A stretch of 64,000 nucleotides of DNA from Pedobacter helvus (GCF_005925325.1 NZ_SRMP01000002.1:310001-374000); one strand, 5' to 3'; counted from the stretch's first letter, positions 19,299-27,740 are shown. Translations and numbers: made by a program. The notes: generated by a model from the letters alone, not told the origin.

Positions 19299-19830
19299 TA
19301 AAGAAATAAAGAAAATAGCTATTGTTGGCCCAGAGAGTACGGGTAAATCTACCATGTCTACACAGCTAGCAGAATATTACCAGGTGCCTTGGGTGCCAGA
19401 GTATGCTAGGTATTATTGCGAAGCTTTAACCGAGCCATGTGTGTTGCAAGATGAGGTTAATATGTTTCATGGACAATATGCGCTAGAGCAATCTGTTTTA
19501 GCAATGACCGAAACTGATTTTATTATCTGCGATACTACATTCTTAACCGTGAAAATTTGGAGTGATGCTTTTTTCGGAGAAACACCTCAAATCGTACTAG
19601 ATGCATTGCAGAAAAATCCTTACGATTTCTATGTTTTGTTGGATATCGATTTGCCTTGGCAGGATGATCCATTAAGAGATTTCCCAAATCAGCGTGAACA
19701 TTTTATGGAAGTTTGGCACAAAGAGCTTCAATCGCTTGGCGCAAATTATCAAGTTGTTTCTGGAATAGGGGAAGAGCGGTTTAAAAATGCAGTAGAGGTA
19801 ATAGATGATTTCTTATTAAGAATAGATTAG
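19282..19830 (+). CDS. NadR-like ribosylnicotinamide kinase
   Basis: 182 residues, corresponding to the stand-alone kinase domain of NadR without the HTH or adenylyltransferase parts. Seen: Walker A GPESTGKST, then WVPEYARYYCE, the ICDTTFLTVKIWSD segment and LLDIDLPWQDDPLRDFP, all typical of the nicotinamide riboside kinase domain. It phosphorylates nicotinamide riboside to NMN in the cytoplasm and so traps what PnuC brings in. It uses a GTG start inside the pnuC end. The pair is an operon closed by a bidirectional terminator. Confidence 0.87.
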   Translation: MNKRFNKEIKKIAIVGPESTGKSTMSTQLAEYYQVPWVPEYARYYCEALTEPCVLQDEVNMFHGQYALEQSVLAMTETDFIICDTTFLTVKIWSDAFFGETPQIVLDALQKNPYDFYVLLDIDLPWQDDPLRDFPNQREHFMEVWHKELQSLGANYQVVSGIGEERFKNAVEVIDDFLLRID

Positions 19831-19865
19831 GTTTGTTTTTTGTATAAGATGCGAAATGGCGCATT

Positions 19866-19903
19866 AAAAAATCCCAGCTACATCATCATAACTGGGATTT
19901 ATA
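19866..19903. terminator. Bidirectional terminator between nadR-like gene and pit
   Basis: AAATCCCAG pairs with CTGGGATTT, with A-rich sequence on the left (TTAAAAA) and TATATT on the right. It is placed between two convergent genes and can serve both. Confidence 0.75.
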
Positions 19904-19942
19904 TTAATCCGTTAACCTATTTTAGGACGGTTTCACTTTTTC

Positions 19943-21235
19943 TTAGATAAAGAAAGCTAAGATATAGTATATAATTGCTGCTAAAGCTGCTGAAACAGGG
20001 ATAGTTAAAACCCAAGCCCAAACAAGTTTAACGGTAACGCCCCATTTAACTGCAGAAGTACCTTTGGTTAAACCAGATCCAATAATAGAACCTGTAATGG
20101 TATGCGTTGTACTTACTGGAATCTTTAAGTGTTCAGTAAAGTATAGGGTTAAAGCACCAGCTGTTTCTGCAGTTACACCTTCAAAAGGAGTTACTTTGGT
20201 GATTTTAGAACCCATCGTTTTTACGATTTTCCATCCACCACTTAGGGTGCCCACCGAAATAGCGGTATAACAAGCCAATGGGATCCAAGGTGGCATGTGT
20301 GCTGCAATTTCATTACCATTAGCATCTTTTCCTGGCAACACAACGTGTAACCACTCGGGCATGCTATCCATGGTAACACCACTTTGATGTACATAAACCA
20401 GTACAGCTGCAGCAATGATACCCATTACTTTTTGCGAGTCGTTACCACCATGACCTAAACTGAATGCCGCAGATGATAACAATTGCATTTTTCTAAGCCA
20501 TTTGGTTGACTGATGGTGACTTAAAAAGCTAAATATTAGACAGAATGAACTAATTGTTAGCACAATAAAAGCGACCAAAAACCATTTGATGTTGTGAGAT
20601 TCGAATACGATACTCCAAAACTCAGATTCGAAACGTGGTTTTTGGATTTTATCGTACGGTACCATTTGATAATATACAAAAATAACGGTGGCAATCATCA
20701 GCGAAAGCGTAAAAACCTTTGGCCAAATACTTTTCTTAGCTGAGTGCAATAGCCAAGCAGAAATGGCGTAAGAAACAATAGCACCGATAAGTGGAGCCAA
20801 TACAATAAAGCCTACAATTACTAAAACGCCTGTTGGCATTTCGCCTGCTTTACCTTCTTTGTACCAGTTTACTACATCTAAGCCTGCATGGGCAACGGCT
20901 GCACCCGCAAAACCACCAATTAAGGTATGCGAAGAACTGGAAGGAATACCAAACCACCACGTTAGCAAGTTCCATATGATGGCGGCAATAACCCCAGCTA
21001 AAATAACTGTAAGGTTAATTTCCATGGTGTCGGCCGTTTTGGCAACGGTATCGGCAACGCCGAAACCAAATACCCAGTAGGCCAAAAAGTTGAAAAAAGC
21101 AGCCCACACTACAGCCTGGAAAGGTGTAAGTACCTTTGTGGCTACGATGGTTGCAATTGCGTTAGCCGCATCGTGAAAACCATTGATGTAATCAAAGATG
21201 AGGGCTAAAACAATAATGATTAGAAGTATGGTCAT
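19943..21235 (-). CDS. pit: Inorganic phosphate transporter, PiT family
   Basis: 430 residues with about ten membrane helices. Both PiT signature repeats are present: DYINGFHDAANAIATIVATK near the N-terminus, and the second repeat containing SLGHGGNDSQKVMG. Further conserved parts are WFGIPSSSSHTLIGGFAG and TEHLKIPVSTTHTITGSIIG. PiT proteins import phosphate (as metal-phosphate) with protons or cations across the inner membrane. It lies 7 bases after the DUF47 gene in one operon, a standard pairing, and a Pho-box-like element precedes the operon. Confidence 0.95.
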   Translation of the reverse strand: MTILLIIIVLALIFDYINGFHDAANAIATIVATKVLTPFQAVVWAAFFNFLAYWVFGFGVADTVAKTADTMEINLTVILAGVIAAIIWNLLTWWFGIPSSSSHTLIGGFAGAAVAHAGLDVVNWYKEGKAGEMPTGVLVIVGFIVLAPLIGAIVSYAISAWLLHSAKKSIWPKVFTLSLMIATVIFVYYQMVPYDKIQKPRFESEFWSIVFESHNIKWFLVAFIVLTISSFCLIFSFLSHHQSTKWLRKMQLLSSAAFSLGHGGNDSQKVMGIIAAAVLVYVHQSGVTMDSMPEWLHVVLPGKDANGNEIAAHMPPWIPLACYTAISVGTLSGGWKIVKTMGSKITKVTPFEGVTAETAGALTLYFTEHLKIPVSTTHTITGSIIGSGLTKGTSAVKWGVTVKLVWAWVLTIPVSAALAAIIYYILAFFI

Positions 21236-21242
21236 AATGATC

Positions 21243-21884
21243 TTATGCGTTTTTAACCAAGATAGATTCTAGCACGTTGGCCGCATCTTCACATTTATCG
21301 GTTGCAATTTCTAAGGTTTGTAGAACCTCTTTTTGCTTAATCAATTCTATGGCATTGGTTTCAAATTCGAACAAGCGAGCGATAGCCAAGTTACAAGTGT
21401 AGTCGGCTTGGTTTTCTGCGCTGTTAATTCTTACACAAGCATCTGCAATAACTCTGATATTTTTAAAGCTTCTTAGTTCTTTGATCGCTTTTTCAAGATC
21501 ACCACACATCTCTACTAACAACTCGGCCAATTTTACCATTGGTTCGCCAATGTTGGTAACGTTGTAAAGCTCAATGTTTCCTGCTGAAGCGTGAATATAA
21601 TCGGCGATATCATCAATAGCACTAGCTAAAGAGTGAATGTCTTCTCTATCAAAAGGGGTAATGAAGTTTTTACTTAACTCGATAAAAATCGTGTGGGTAA
21701 TATCATCGCCAACGTGCTCTAGGCGTTCTACCTCTTTAATGGCTTCTTTTCTTTTTTCGATATCATCAGTAGTCACCACTACTAAAAGTGCTTCTGCGAT
21801 TTTCCTAACGTTACTTCCTGCTTGCTCAAATAATGGCTGGAATTTTTTGTCTTTAGGTGTAAAGAAGCTAAATATATTGCTCAT
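21243..21884 (-). CDS. DUF47/PhoU-like phosphate transport regulator
   Basis: 213 residues, the full length of the TIGR00153/DUF47 family, an all-helical PhoU-related fold. Seen: FFTPKDKKFQPLFEQAGSN at the start, the VERLEHVGDDITHTIFIEL segment, and FDREDIHSLASAIDDIADYI, whose acidic residues resemble PhoU metal sites. Such proteins are thought to modulate the neighbouring Pit transporter. It is the first gene of the operon with pit. Confidence 0.93.
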   Translation of the reverse strand: MSNIFSFFTPKDKKFQPLFEQAGSNVRKIAEALLVVVTTDDIEKRKEAIKEVERLEHVGDDITHTIFIELSKNFITPFDREDIHSLASAIDDIADYIHASAGNIELYNVTNIGEPMVKLAELLVEMCGDLEKAIKELRSFKNIRVIADACVRINSAENQADYTCNLAIARLFEFETNAIELIKQKEVLQTLEIATDKCEDAANVLESILVKNA

Positions 21885-21904
21885 ACTCGTATTTAAATAT
21901 GATG

Positions 21905-21938
21905 CAAAAGTAAAACCGTAATGTTAAGTTAATGTTAA
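21905..21938 (-). promoter_or_regulatory. DUF47-pit promoter with Pho-box-like repeats
   Basis: On the minus strand two 11-bp direct repeats (TTAACATTAAC then TTAACATTACG, 21938 to 21917) are followed after 4 nt by TACTTTTG (21912-21905), a perfect -7 box. Repeats with 11-bp period and TTAACA cores are the architecture of PhoB/PhoP boxes. The same layout precedes the PhoR-like kinase. Confidence 0.6.
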
Positions 21939-22031
21939 CTTTCGAGACAATTTTACGTGATTGTTAAGAGGTAACGGTTTGGAGGCAAGCGAAATGCCGT
22001 CTACTAATTGGAAATAGCGAAAAGCGATGAT

Positions 22032-23129
22032 TTATTTTTTACCGTAGTTCAACAAAGGCTCACTATTTTTTTGCAACGTGAAAGCAAAAGTAGTTCCAAT
22101 GTTAGGTGTGCTGCGTACAGAGATGGTTTGTTGGTGAGCTTCTAAGATATGTTTTACAATTGCCAAACCTAAGCCTGTACCGCCTTCTTTTCGCGAACGG
22201 TGAGAATCTATTCTGTAAAAACGTTCAAATAGGCGAGGCAAGTGTTTTTCTTCAATTCCCATTCCGTCGTCAGTAACTTCAACAAGGTATTGGTCGTGCA
22301 GCTCGAATAGTTTAATAGAAGTAGAGCCGTTTTCTCTGCCATATTTAATCGAATTTTGGATCAAGTTCATCATCACCTGTCTAATCTTCTCCCTGTCAGC
22401 ATAAACCATTGTTGGCGCTGTGTACTTGTCCTTGAAAATCAACTTTGTCTTATTGCTAAGTGCTTTGTCTTCCAAAATTTCCATCACCTCCCTAACTAAA
22501 GGGACAAAGTCGAAGCGTTGGTAGTTGATCGGAATTTCACCTGTTTCCAATTTAGAGATAGAATCCAAATCATTAATTAAGTAGCTGAGGCGCTCTATGT
22601 TATTTTCGGCTTTCTTCAAAAATTTCATGGCCATCTCCGGATCATCAACAATACAATCTTGAAGTGTTTCTACGTAACCTTGGATAGCAAATAGGGGTGT
22701 TTTAAATTCATGCGATACGTTCGAAAGAAATTCTCTCCTAAACTGTTCCTGCTTTTTGAGCACTTCAATTTCTTTCTTTTTAGCACCTGCCCATTCTTGC
22801 ACTTCTTGTTGTACATCATTGATAGGATCGGCACTCACATATTCGCCAAGCGCTTCTTTTAAGTCTTTTCCTAGTTTTAAACTATGTATTTGTTTGTAAA
22901 TCAGTTTGATTTTGCTGTAGATGTATCTTTCTAAAAGATAATAGAAAACTAAAAAACTTGTGCCAAACGATACGCCGAACGAAATTAGCAAATAGTACCA
23001 ACTTTGTTGAAAATGGTAATTCACTAGGCCGATAGACAAACCTACGGCAAGCGCTGTAATAAAAACCAGTACACTAAATTTCATATCTTGTTTCCAATAT
23101 TTGATGAGGGCTCGGCGGTAACTATCCAA
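22032..23129 (-). CDS. PhoR-like sensor histidine kinase
   Basis: 365 residues. Two membrane helices (about residues 18-37 and 44-64) with a very short loop between them leave almost no periplasmic domain, as in PhoR. A HisKA domain follows with SNVSHEFKTPLFAIQGYVE (phospho-acceptor H140). The ATPase domain shows the N-box MMNLIQNSIKYG, VTDDGMGIEEKHLPRLFERF and GGTGLGLAIVKHILE. Context supports a phosphate-starvation kinase: it sits next to DUF47-pit and shares its promoter motif. No phoB-type regulator is adjacent, so its partner must lie elsewhere. Confidence 0.82.
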   Translation of the reverse strand: MDSYRRALIKYWKQDMKFSVLVFITALAVGLSIGLVNYHFQQSWYYLLISFGVSFGTSFLVFYYLLERYIYSKIKLIYKQIHSLKLGKDLKEALGEYVSADPINDVQQEVQEWAGAKKKEIEVLKKQEQFRREFLSNVSHEFKTPLFAIQGYVETLQDCIVDDPEMAMKFLKKAENNIERLSYLINDLDSISKLETGEIPINYQRFDFVPLVREVMEILEDKALSNKTKLIFKDKYTAPTMVYADREKIRQVMMNLIQNSIKYGRENGSTSIKLFELHDQYLVEVTDDGMGIEEKHLPRLFERFYRIDSHRSRKEGGTGLGLAIVKHILEAHQQTISVRSTPNIGTTFAFTLQKNSEPLLNYGKK

Positions 23130-23146
23130 CCCTCAATTTCTTGTTG

Positions 23147-23180
23147 CTAAATTACAGCTAATAAGTTAAGATAGTGTTAA
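23147..23180 (-). promoter_or_regulatory. PhoR-like kinase promoter with Pho-box-like repeats
   Basis: On the minus strand, TTAACACTATC and TTAACTTATTA (23180 to 23159) form an 11-bp-period direct repeat, then 4 nt, then TAATTTAG (23154-23147), one mismatch from TAnnTTTG. Repeat period and the 4-nt gap equal those at the DUF47-pit promoter, which suggests a common regulator and autoregulation. Confidence 0.55.
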
Positions 23181-23188
23181 GTATGTGC

Positions 23189-23944
23189 TTACAATTTTTC
23201 GGTGAGGTATTTCCAATAGCGTTTAGGTACGTGTTGTGTATGTAGTTTGGTGTTTTTACGAGCTACAATATTGGTGCTTTTGAAGTAGTTTTTCCATAAG
23301 TCAGCATATAAAACTTCTTGCTCATCTAACAGATGTTGATTGGATTTCTTTAGCAAATTAATATCGATGTCCATCTCAATTTCTTCAACAGTTTCTAAAT
23401 TATAGAAAATGCCGTAGTGTCTTTTGATATCGTAGATGATCCACTGCTGATCTGCATAACGATTTCTAAAATGATTGACCAATAAAGGAATTACATTGAA
23501 ATCTGGATCGATGCCGCAGTAAAATAAGCCATCTGCTGTTTTTTGAAACCGGATAAAAGCTTCCATTCTGTGTTTTTCTCTTTCTACTTTTCTTGCTGTT
23601 TGCGCTAAGCTAAGTACTTGAGCATTCCCATAGTTTTTTTCTGCACCCGCCGGATGTTGGAAAATATAAATGCAAAAATCGAAAATGTCTTGATGAAGTT
23701 CTGGTTTTTCTGAAAGATAACTGCAATACACTTGTCGCATCCACTTTTTATCCAGACGTTTGGTTAAACCTTGCCAAACTCTATCAGCTTTAGTTCTCTC
23801 GGTTAAAATTTCAAAAGATTGGCTAAACACATTAGGTTGATATCGTTCTTTGGATACAATTTTGGTTAAGCCTGGCTTTCTTTCAAACCATTCAAAAACT
23901 GCCGTAAGCAAACCTTCTAAACTTCCGTCAAAAATGTAAATCAT
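23189..23944 (-). CDS. TIGR03915-type DNA metabolism protein, radical-SAM partner
   Basis: 251 residues when begun at the ATG at 23944 (MIYIFDGSLEGLLTAVFEWF), which matches the family's usual N-terminus. A longer frame starting at 23992 would begin inside a repetitive element and is rejected. Later segments include YCGIDPDFNVIPLLVNHFRNR and WIIYDIKRHYGIFYN, which are recognisable in this family. The protein is nearly always encoded with the radical SAM protein found just upstream here. The family is presumed to act in DNA repair or modification, but the reaction is not known. Confidence 0.8.
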   Translation of the reverse strand: MIYIFDGSLEGLLTAVFEWFERKPGLTKIVSKERYQPNVFSQSFEILTERTKADRVWQGLTKRLDKKWMRQVYCSYLSEKPELHQDIFDFCIYIFQHPAGAEKNYGNAQVLSLAQTARKVEREKHRMEAFIRFQKTADGLFYCGIDPDFNVIPLLVNHFRNRYADQQWIIYDIKRHYGIFYNLETVEEIEMDIDINLLKKSNQHLLDEQEVLYADLWKNYFKSTNIVARKNTKLHTQHVPKRYWKYLTEKL

Positions 23945-23964
23945 ACTTTGTATAGATTGCTTGT

Positions 23965-24040
23965 AAAGCTGATGCTGAAATAAATTCGGCATGACGAAAT
24001 ATCGAAGCTCGTCACTCTGAATTTATTTCAGGGTCAGTTG
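23965..24040. repeat. Double-hairpin REP-like element (copy 2)
   Basis: Same layout as 7738-7814: AAGCTGATGCTGAAATAAATTC, then TGACG...CGTCAC, then CTGAATTTATTTCAGGGTC. Here it is wedged in the 101-base gap between two genes of a presumed operon, in the leader of the downstream gene. Confidence 0.7.
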
Positions 24041-24045
24041 GAAAG

Positions 24046-25302
24046 TTAAAACAACAAGATTTGATTACTCGGTGTCTTCAAATATTTGCTCTGACTTTCC
24101 GCTAAAATAAATCCTTTAATTTCGTGGCTTTGAAAATCTTTTAATTGATAAGGGCTATCTGCGCAAGTAATAAAATGCTTAGCCCGATTGTACGCAATAC
24201 CTATTTTTTTCAATTGATGAATGTACAATTTGCCGAACTTTCTAGCCTGAACAATTTTTTGAGCCGAGCCTACGCCAATACCGGGCACACGTAAAATCAT
24301 TTGATAATCTGCCGTATTGATGTCAACAGGGAAGTGTTGCATGTTCCTTAACGCCCAACTCAACTTAGGATCGATATCTGTATCTAAATGAGGATTGGCG
24401 TCATTGAGTAGCTCACGTACATCGAAACCATAGAAACGCATCAGCCAATCGGTTTGATAAAGTCTATTTTCCCTCAAAAGGGGAGGTTGGGTGCCTAAAA
24501 TTGGCATTCGACTATCATTACTAATTGGGATATAACCAGAATAATAAACCCGTTTCAGTGAAAAGCTTTTATAAAAATTGGCGGCAGTGTACATAATTTC
24601 CTTATCAGTTTCTGGTGTTGCACCAATTACCATTTGGGTGCTTTGCCCAGCAGGAACAAATTTTGGAACACTTTTAATCAGCTTTTTTTCTTCCTTAAAT
24701 TGAATAATCTGATTTTTTACAAAGCCTAAAGGTTTAATCACATCTTGATGGCTTTTTTCAGGCGCTAGCAACTTCAATCCCGTTTCTGTTGGCATCTCCA
24801 GATTGATGCTCATTCTATCTGCATAAAGTCCAGCTTCGGTAATGAGTTCATCGCTCGCACCAGGAATAGTTTTCAGATGGATATAACCATTGTAGTTTTC
24901 TTCCAAGCGCAGTTTTTTAACCACGCGAAGTAAGCGTTCCATCGTAAAATCAGCGTTTTTAAAAATGCCAGAACTCAGGAAAAGCCCCTCAATGTAATTT
25001 CTGCGATAGAAATTCATGGTCAGTTCAACTACTTCATCCACGGTGAAAGCGGCTCGTTCTATATCATTGCTTCTGCGGGAAACGCAATAAGCACAATCGA
25101 AAATGCAATGGTTGGTAAGAAGAATTTTTAGCAAAGAAACACATCGCCCATCTTCCGTATACGTATGGCAAATACCAGAGTGGTGGCCATTTCCTACACC
25201 TTTATTTGTGTTTTTCCTATCGCTCCCGCTCGATGAACATGACACATCATACTTCGCTGCATCAGCTAAAATGTTTAGCTTTTCTCTTAACCTCTCAGAC
25301 AT
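24046..25302 (-). CDS. Putative DNA modification/repair radical SAM protein
   Basis: 418 residues, matching the TIGR03916-type family. The radical SAM cluster motif CIFDCAYC gives C66, C70 and C73 (CX3CX2C). Upstream is the family's N-terminal KLNILADAAKYDVSC segment, and the C-terminus carries a helix-hairpin-helix DNA-binding motif (LRVPGIGVGSAQKIVQARK). A 4Fe-4S/SAM enzyme with a DNA-binding tail fits chemistry on a DNA base. Its regular partner (TIGR03915 type) follows. In other genomes these two often accompany a UdgX-type uracil-DNA-binding protein, which is not present here. Confidence 0.88.
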   Translation of the reverse strand: MSERLREKLNILADAAKYDVSCSSSGSDRKNTNKGVGNGHHSGICHTYTEDGRCVSLLKILLTNHCIFDCAYCVSRRSNDIERAAFTVDEVVELTMNFYRRNYIEGLFLSSGIFKNADFTMERLLRVVKKLRLEENYNGYIHLKTIPGASDELITEAGLYADRMSINLEMPTETGLKLLAPEKSHQDVIKPLGFVKNQIIQFKEEKKLIKSVPKFVPAGQSTQMVIGATPETDKEIMYTAANFYKSFSLKRVYYSGYIPISNDSRMPILGTQPPLLRENRLYQTDWLMRFYGFDVRELLNDANPHLDTDIDPKLSWALRNMQHFPVDINTADYQMILRVPGIGVGSAQKIVQARKFGKLYIHQLKKIGIAYNRAKHFITCADSPYQLKDFQSHEIKGFILAESQSKYLKTPSNQILLF

Positions 25303-25351
25303 ATTAAACTATTTTACTAACAAATATAGTAAAATAGCTAATATTTTTAGT

Positions 25352-25999
25352 TTATTTTTTTCCTTCCCATTCAGCATAAAATTGATCAAGGTAAGCAAGC
25401 ATGAAGTCGTGTCGTTCCTTTGCCATCGCTTTTCCAGTTTCTGTTTTCATTAAATCTTTTAAAAGTAAAAGCTTTTCATAAAAATGATTAATGGTTGGAG
25501 CCGTAGTGTTTTTATACTCCTCCTTGGTCATTTGTAAATTAGGTTTGATTGCTGGATCGTGCAAGACTCTGTTTTTAAATCCACCGTAAGTGAAAGCCCT
25601 AGCAATTCCAATGGCACCAATGGCATCTAGCCGATCGGCATCTTGTACCACATTTAATTCTTTAGAAGCGTAAGAAATTTCACCAAAACTAGCTTTAAAT
25701 GATAGGTTTTTAATGCTCAGTTTTACCTCGTTAATTATTTCGGGTTGTACACCTATGCTTGCTAAAAAATCTCCTGCTTTTTGTGGGCCAATTTCCTCAT
25801 CTCCGTCATTAAACTTACTGTCAGCAATATCATGCAACAACGCAGCTAATGCAACAATTAAGGTGTCTGCTTTTTCAGTTTCGTTAATAGTTTGAGCAGT
25901 TTTGTATACACGTTCAATGTGAAACCAGTCATGTCCGGCTTCGGCATTAGCTAATGTGTTTTTAACAAAGTTGATGGTTTGAGTTAAGATATCTTGCAT
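25352..25999 (-). CDS. HD-domain phosphohydrolase
   Basis: 215 residues. The HD metal-binding signature is clear: HDWFHIERVYKTA (first His), ALLHDIADSKF (HD pair) and a later VVQDADRLDAIGAIGIARAF segment with the final Asp. This is the layout of YedJ/YpgQ-like small HD hydrolases, cytoplasmic enzymes acting on nucleotides or other phosphate esters. The substrate is not determined by sequence. The start ATG leads directly into a helical N-terminus. It is transcribed alone, upstream of the radical SAM gene on the same strand, with a gap of 49 bases. Confidence 0.88.
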   Translation of the reverse strand: MQDILTQTINFVKNTLANAEAGHDWFHIERVYKTAQTINETEKADTLIVALAALLHDIADSKFNDGDEEIGPQKAGDFLASIGVQPEIINEVKLSIKNLSFKASFGEISYASKELNVVQDADRLDAIGAIGIARAFTYGGFKNRVLHDPAIKPNLQMTKEEYKNTTAPTINHFYEKLLLLKDLMKTETGKAMAKERHDFMLAYLDQFYAEWEGKK

Positions 26000-26092
26000 G
26001 TGTGTAAAGTTATGCGATATCTTTTAGCTGAGGTGGGAAAAAATCTGTAAATGCCTTGCTAAATTTGCAATAGGTTGATTATTAACAAAAAA

Positions 26093-26121
26093 AAGATGCC
26101 CGAGTGGTTATCGAGCATCTT
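26093..26121 (-). terminator. Terminator after XRE regulator gene
   Basis: AAGATGC pairs with GCATCTT with a further CGA/TCG pairing inside. On the minus strand the hairpin is followed by a long T run (complement of AACAAAAAAAA). It lies 25 nt beyond the stop of the gene at 26146. Confidence 0.75.
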
Positions 26122-26145
26122 GTCTGCTATGCATTCTTGTTGTTG

Positions 26146-26379
26146 CTAGTTTCTCTTTGAAGCCAGTAATTCATAGGTGTCTACATCAAGTAGCTTAGCG
26201 ATGTGAAAAAGTCTGTCTAGCGTAATCTTACTGTAGCCTAACTCAATTTTGCTGTAAGCATTTTGAGAAATTCCAATTTTAGTAGCTAGATACTCTTGCG
26301 AAAAATTTTTGAATTCGCGTACTTTTCTAATTCTTAAGGCGATGCGTTGCATCTCTTTTCTATAAGTTTCGTTCATCAT
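26146..26379 (-). CDS. Small XRE-family helix-turn-helix regulator
   Basis: 77 residues, almost entirely one Cro/CI-type HTH domain. Seen: RIRKVREFKNFSQEYLATKI, then GISQNAYSKIELGYSKITLD (recognition helix), then LFHIAKLLDVDTYELL. There is no sensor or second domain, so it probably acts as a dimeric DNA-binding repressor. A 7-bp inverted repeat lies 16 nt upstream of the start and may be its own operator. The targets are unknown. Confidence 0.9.
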   Translation of the reverse strand: MMNETYRKEMQRIALRIRKVREFKNFSQEYLATKIGISQNAYSKIELGYSKITLDRLFHIAKLLDVDTYELLASKRN

Positions 26380-26394
26380 GAAGGTAGTTAAATG

Positions 26395-26414
26395 TATTTG
26401 AATCTAGTCAAATA
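26395..26414. promoter_or_regulatory. Candidate operator of the XRE regulator
   Basis: TATTTGA and TCAAATA form a perfect 7-bp inverted repeat around a 6-bp spacer, just upstream of the regulator start codon. Autoregulation is inferred only from position and symmetry. Confidence 0.4.
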
Positions 26415-26468
26415 TTTTGCCAACTACAATTATTATTGCTAAAACTTATGAGTTTAGATCACTTTTGT

Positions 26469-27674
26469 TTACAACTTTGTTTGATCATGACGTTTTGGGC
26501 GCTCACTTTCTGGTCGTCTACTGCCATCATATAATTCGTACTCTAGCATTCTACAATCTAATTTTCCATTGTAAAATTCTATCTTTTTATCTGCTTTAAG
26601 CCCTATTTTCTTTGCTAGATCTGGGTTTCCGGTAAAGATATACCCATGATAACCTTTACATTTGGTCTTCATGAAATCGCCCATGCGCTTATAGGTGAAT
26701 TCTAATTTACTGTGTGTACCCAATCTTTCCCCATATTCGGGATTAAATACCACAACTCCTTTCCCGTCTTCAGGTACGTGCGTATCGGCAAAGTCGCAAA
26801 CCTCAAACTGAATAAGCTGATCAACACCTGCAGTTTTAGCATTTTTTCTACTAACATCTACGGCATCTTCAGATAAATCGGTAGCAATAATCTGTAGATC
26901 GATATTTTTGATGACCTGATCTTTCAAGTTTCTGCGTTCAGCGAAAAATACCTCTTCATCATATCCGATAATGTGCATAAAACCATAGTTCATACGGTAC
27001 AATCCCGGACGGCGGTTAGTGGCTAACAAAGCTGCCTCTATGGCCAATGTACCAGAACCGCACATTGGATTTACAAACGGAGATTTTCTATCCCACTTAG
27101 TTGCCAATATCGTACTAGCTGCAAGTGCCTCTAACATTGGTGCCTTGCCAGGAATTTTTCTGTAACCGTGCTTGCTCAGCGTTTCGCCACTGGTATCTAT
27201 AAAGATATCTGCATCGTTGTCTTTCCAATATAAATGTACTACAGCTTTGTTTGCATCAGAACCAGTGTTAGGGCGAATGCCCTTTTTGTCTTTAATTCTA
27301 TCTACTATCGCATCTTTAACTTTTAGGTTGGCAAACAATGGTGTAGTGATAAAAGGATTGTCTACGTTAGAAGTTACCGAAAAATAACCAGAAAAATCAA
27401 GCAGTTCTTCCCATTCCATAGCCACTAAGGCGGTATAAAGTTCTTCTGGATTTTTCGCTTTGAAGCTTTTTAAGCTATATAAAACCTGACTGGCACAACG
27501 CAAGTTTAAGTTAAGTTTAATACACTCGGTAAGGGTAATGTTTAATTCTACTCCTGTAGCGAATGTCCTTACAATATCATAACCTAATTCTTCTACTTCT
27601 GTTTGTAGGTAAGAAGCTAGTCTTTTGTTACAGGTAATGATTACCTTACTCTTGGTGTGGAAAACTTGTGTCAT
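26469..27674 (-). CDS. THUMP-domain rRNA (guanine-N2) methyltransferase, RlmL-like
   Basis: 401 residues from the ATG at 27674 (MTQVFHTKSKVIITCNKR). An open frame continues 37 codons further upstream but is hydrophobic, unlike the family, and would overlap the divergent gene, so it is rejected. The N-terminal half is a THUMP RNA-binding domain. The C-terminal half is a class I SAM methyltransferase with NPMCGSGTLAIEAAL, IATDLSEDAVDVSRKNA (SAM site) and the catalytic-loop motif FNPEYGERLG. The common form of that motif is NPPY; here it is NPEY. The likely reaction is N2-methylation of a guanine in 23S rRNA. Confidence 0.9.
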   Translation of the reverse strand: MTQVFHTKSKVIITCNKRLASYLQTEVEELGYDIVRTFATGVELNITLTECIKLNLNLRCASQVLYSLKSFKAKNPEELYTALVAMEWEELLDFSGYFSVTSNVDNPFITTPLFANLKVKDAIVDRIKDKKGIRPNTGSDANKAVVHLYWKDNDADIFIDTSGETLSKHGYRKIPGKAPMLEALAASTILATKWDRKSPFVNPMCGSGTLAIEAALLATNRRPGLYRMNYGFMHIIGYDEEVFFAERRNLKDQVIKNIDLQIIATDLSEDAVDVSRKNAKTAGVDQLIQFEVCDFADTHVPEDGKGVVVFNPEYGERLGTHSKLEFTYKRMGDFMKTKCKGYHGYIFTGNPDLAKKIGLKADKKIEFYNGKLDCRMLEYELYDGSRRPESERPKRHDQTKL

Positions 27675-27740
27675 ATGATTTGCGAAGTTATCAATAAAAA
27701 TATAGAGATTTGGGTGGAAGAGAAATATTATAGTACAGAC

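Noticed and set aside
23945..23992. N-terminal extension of the TIGR03915-type protein
   Set aside because: It is encoded by a repetitive element, and the family normally begins at the internal MIYIFDGS methionine.
26093..26121. tRNA-like words (GCCCGAGTGG) in a short gap
   Set aside because: There is no acceptor stem, T-loop or anticodon arm; it is the stem of a terminator.
27657..27740. 28-codon extension of the DUF3127 protein
   Set aside because: It overlaps the methyltransferase start on the other strand; the family begins MEIKGKV.
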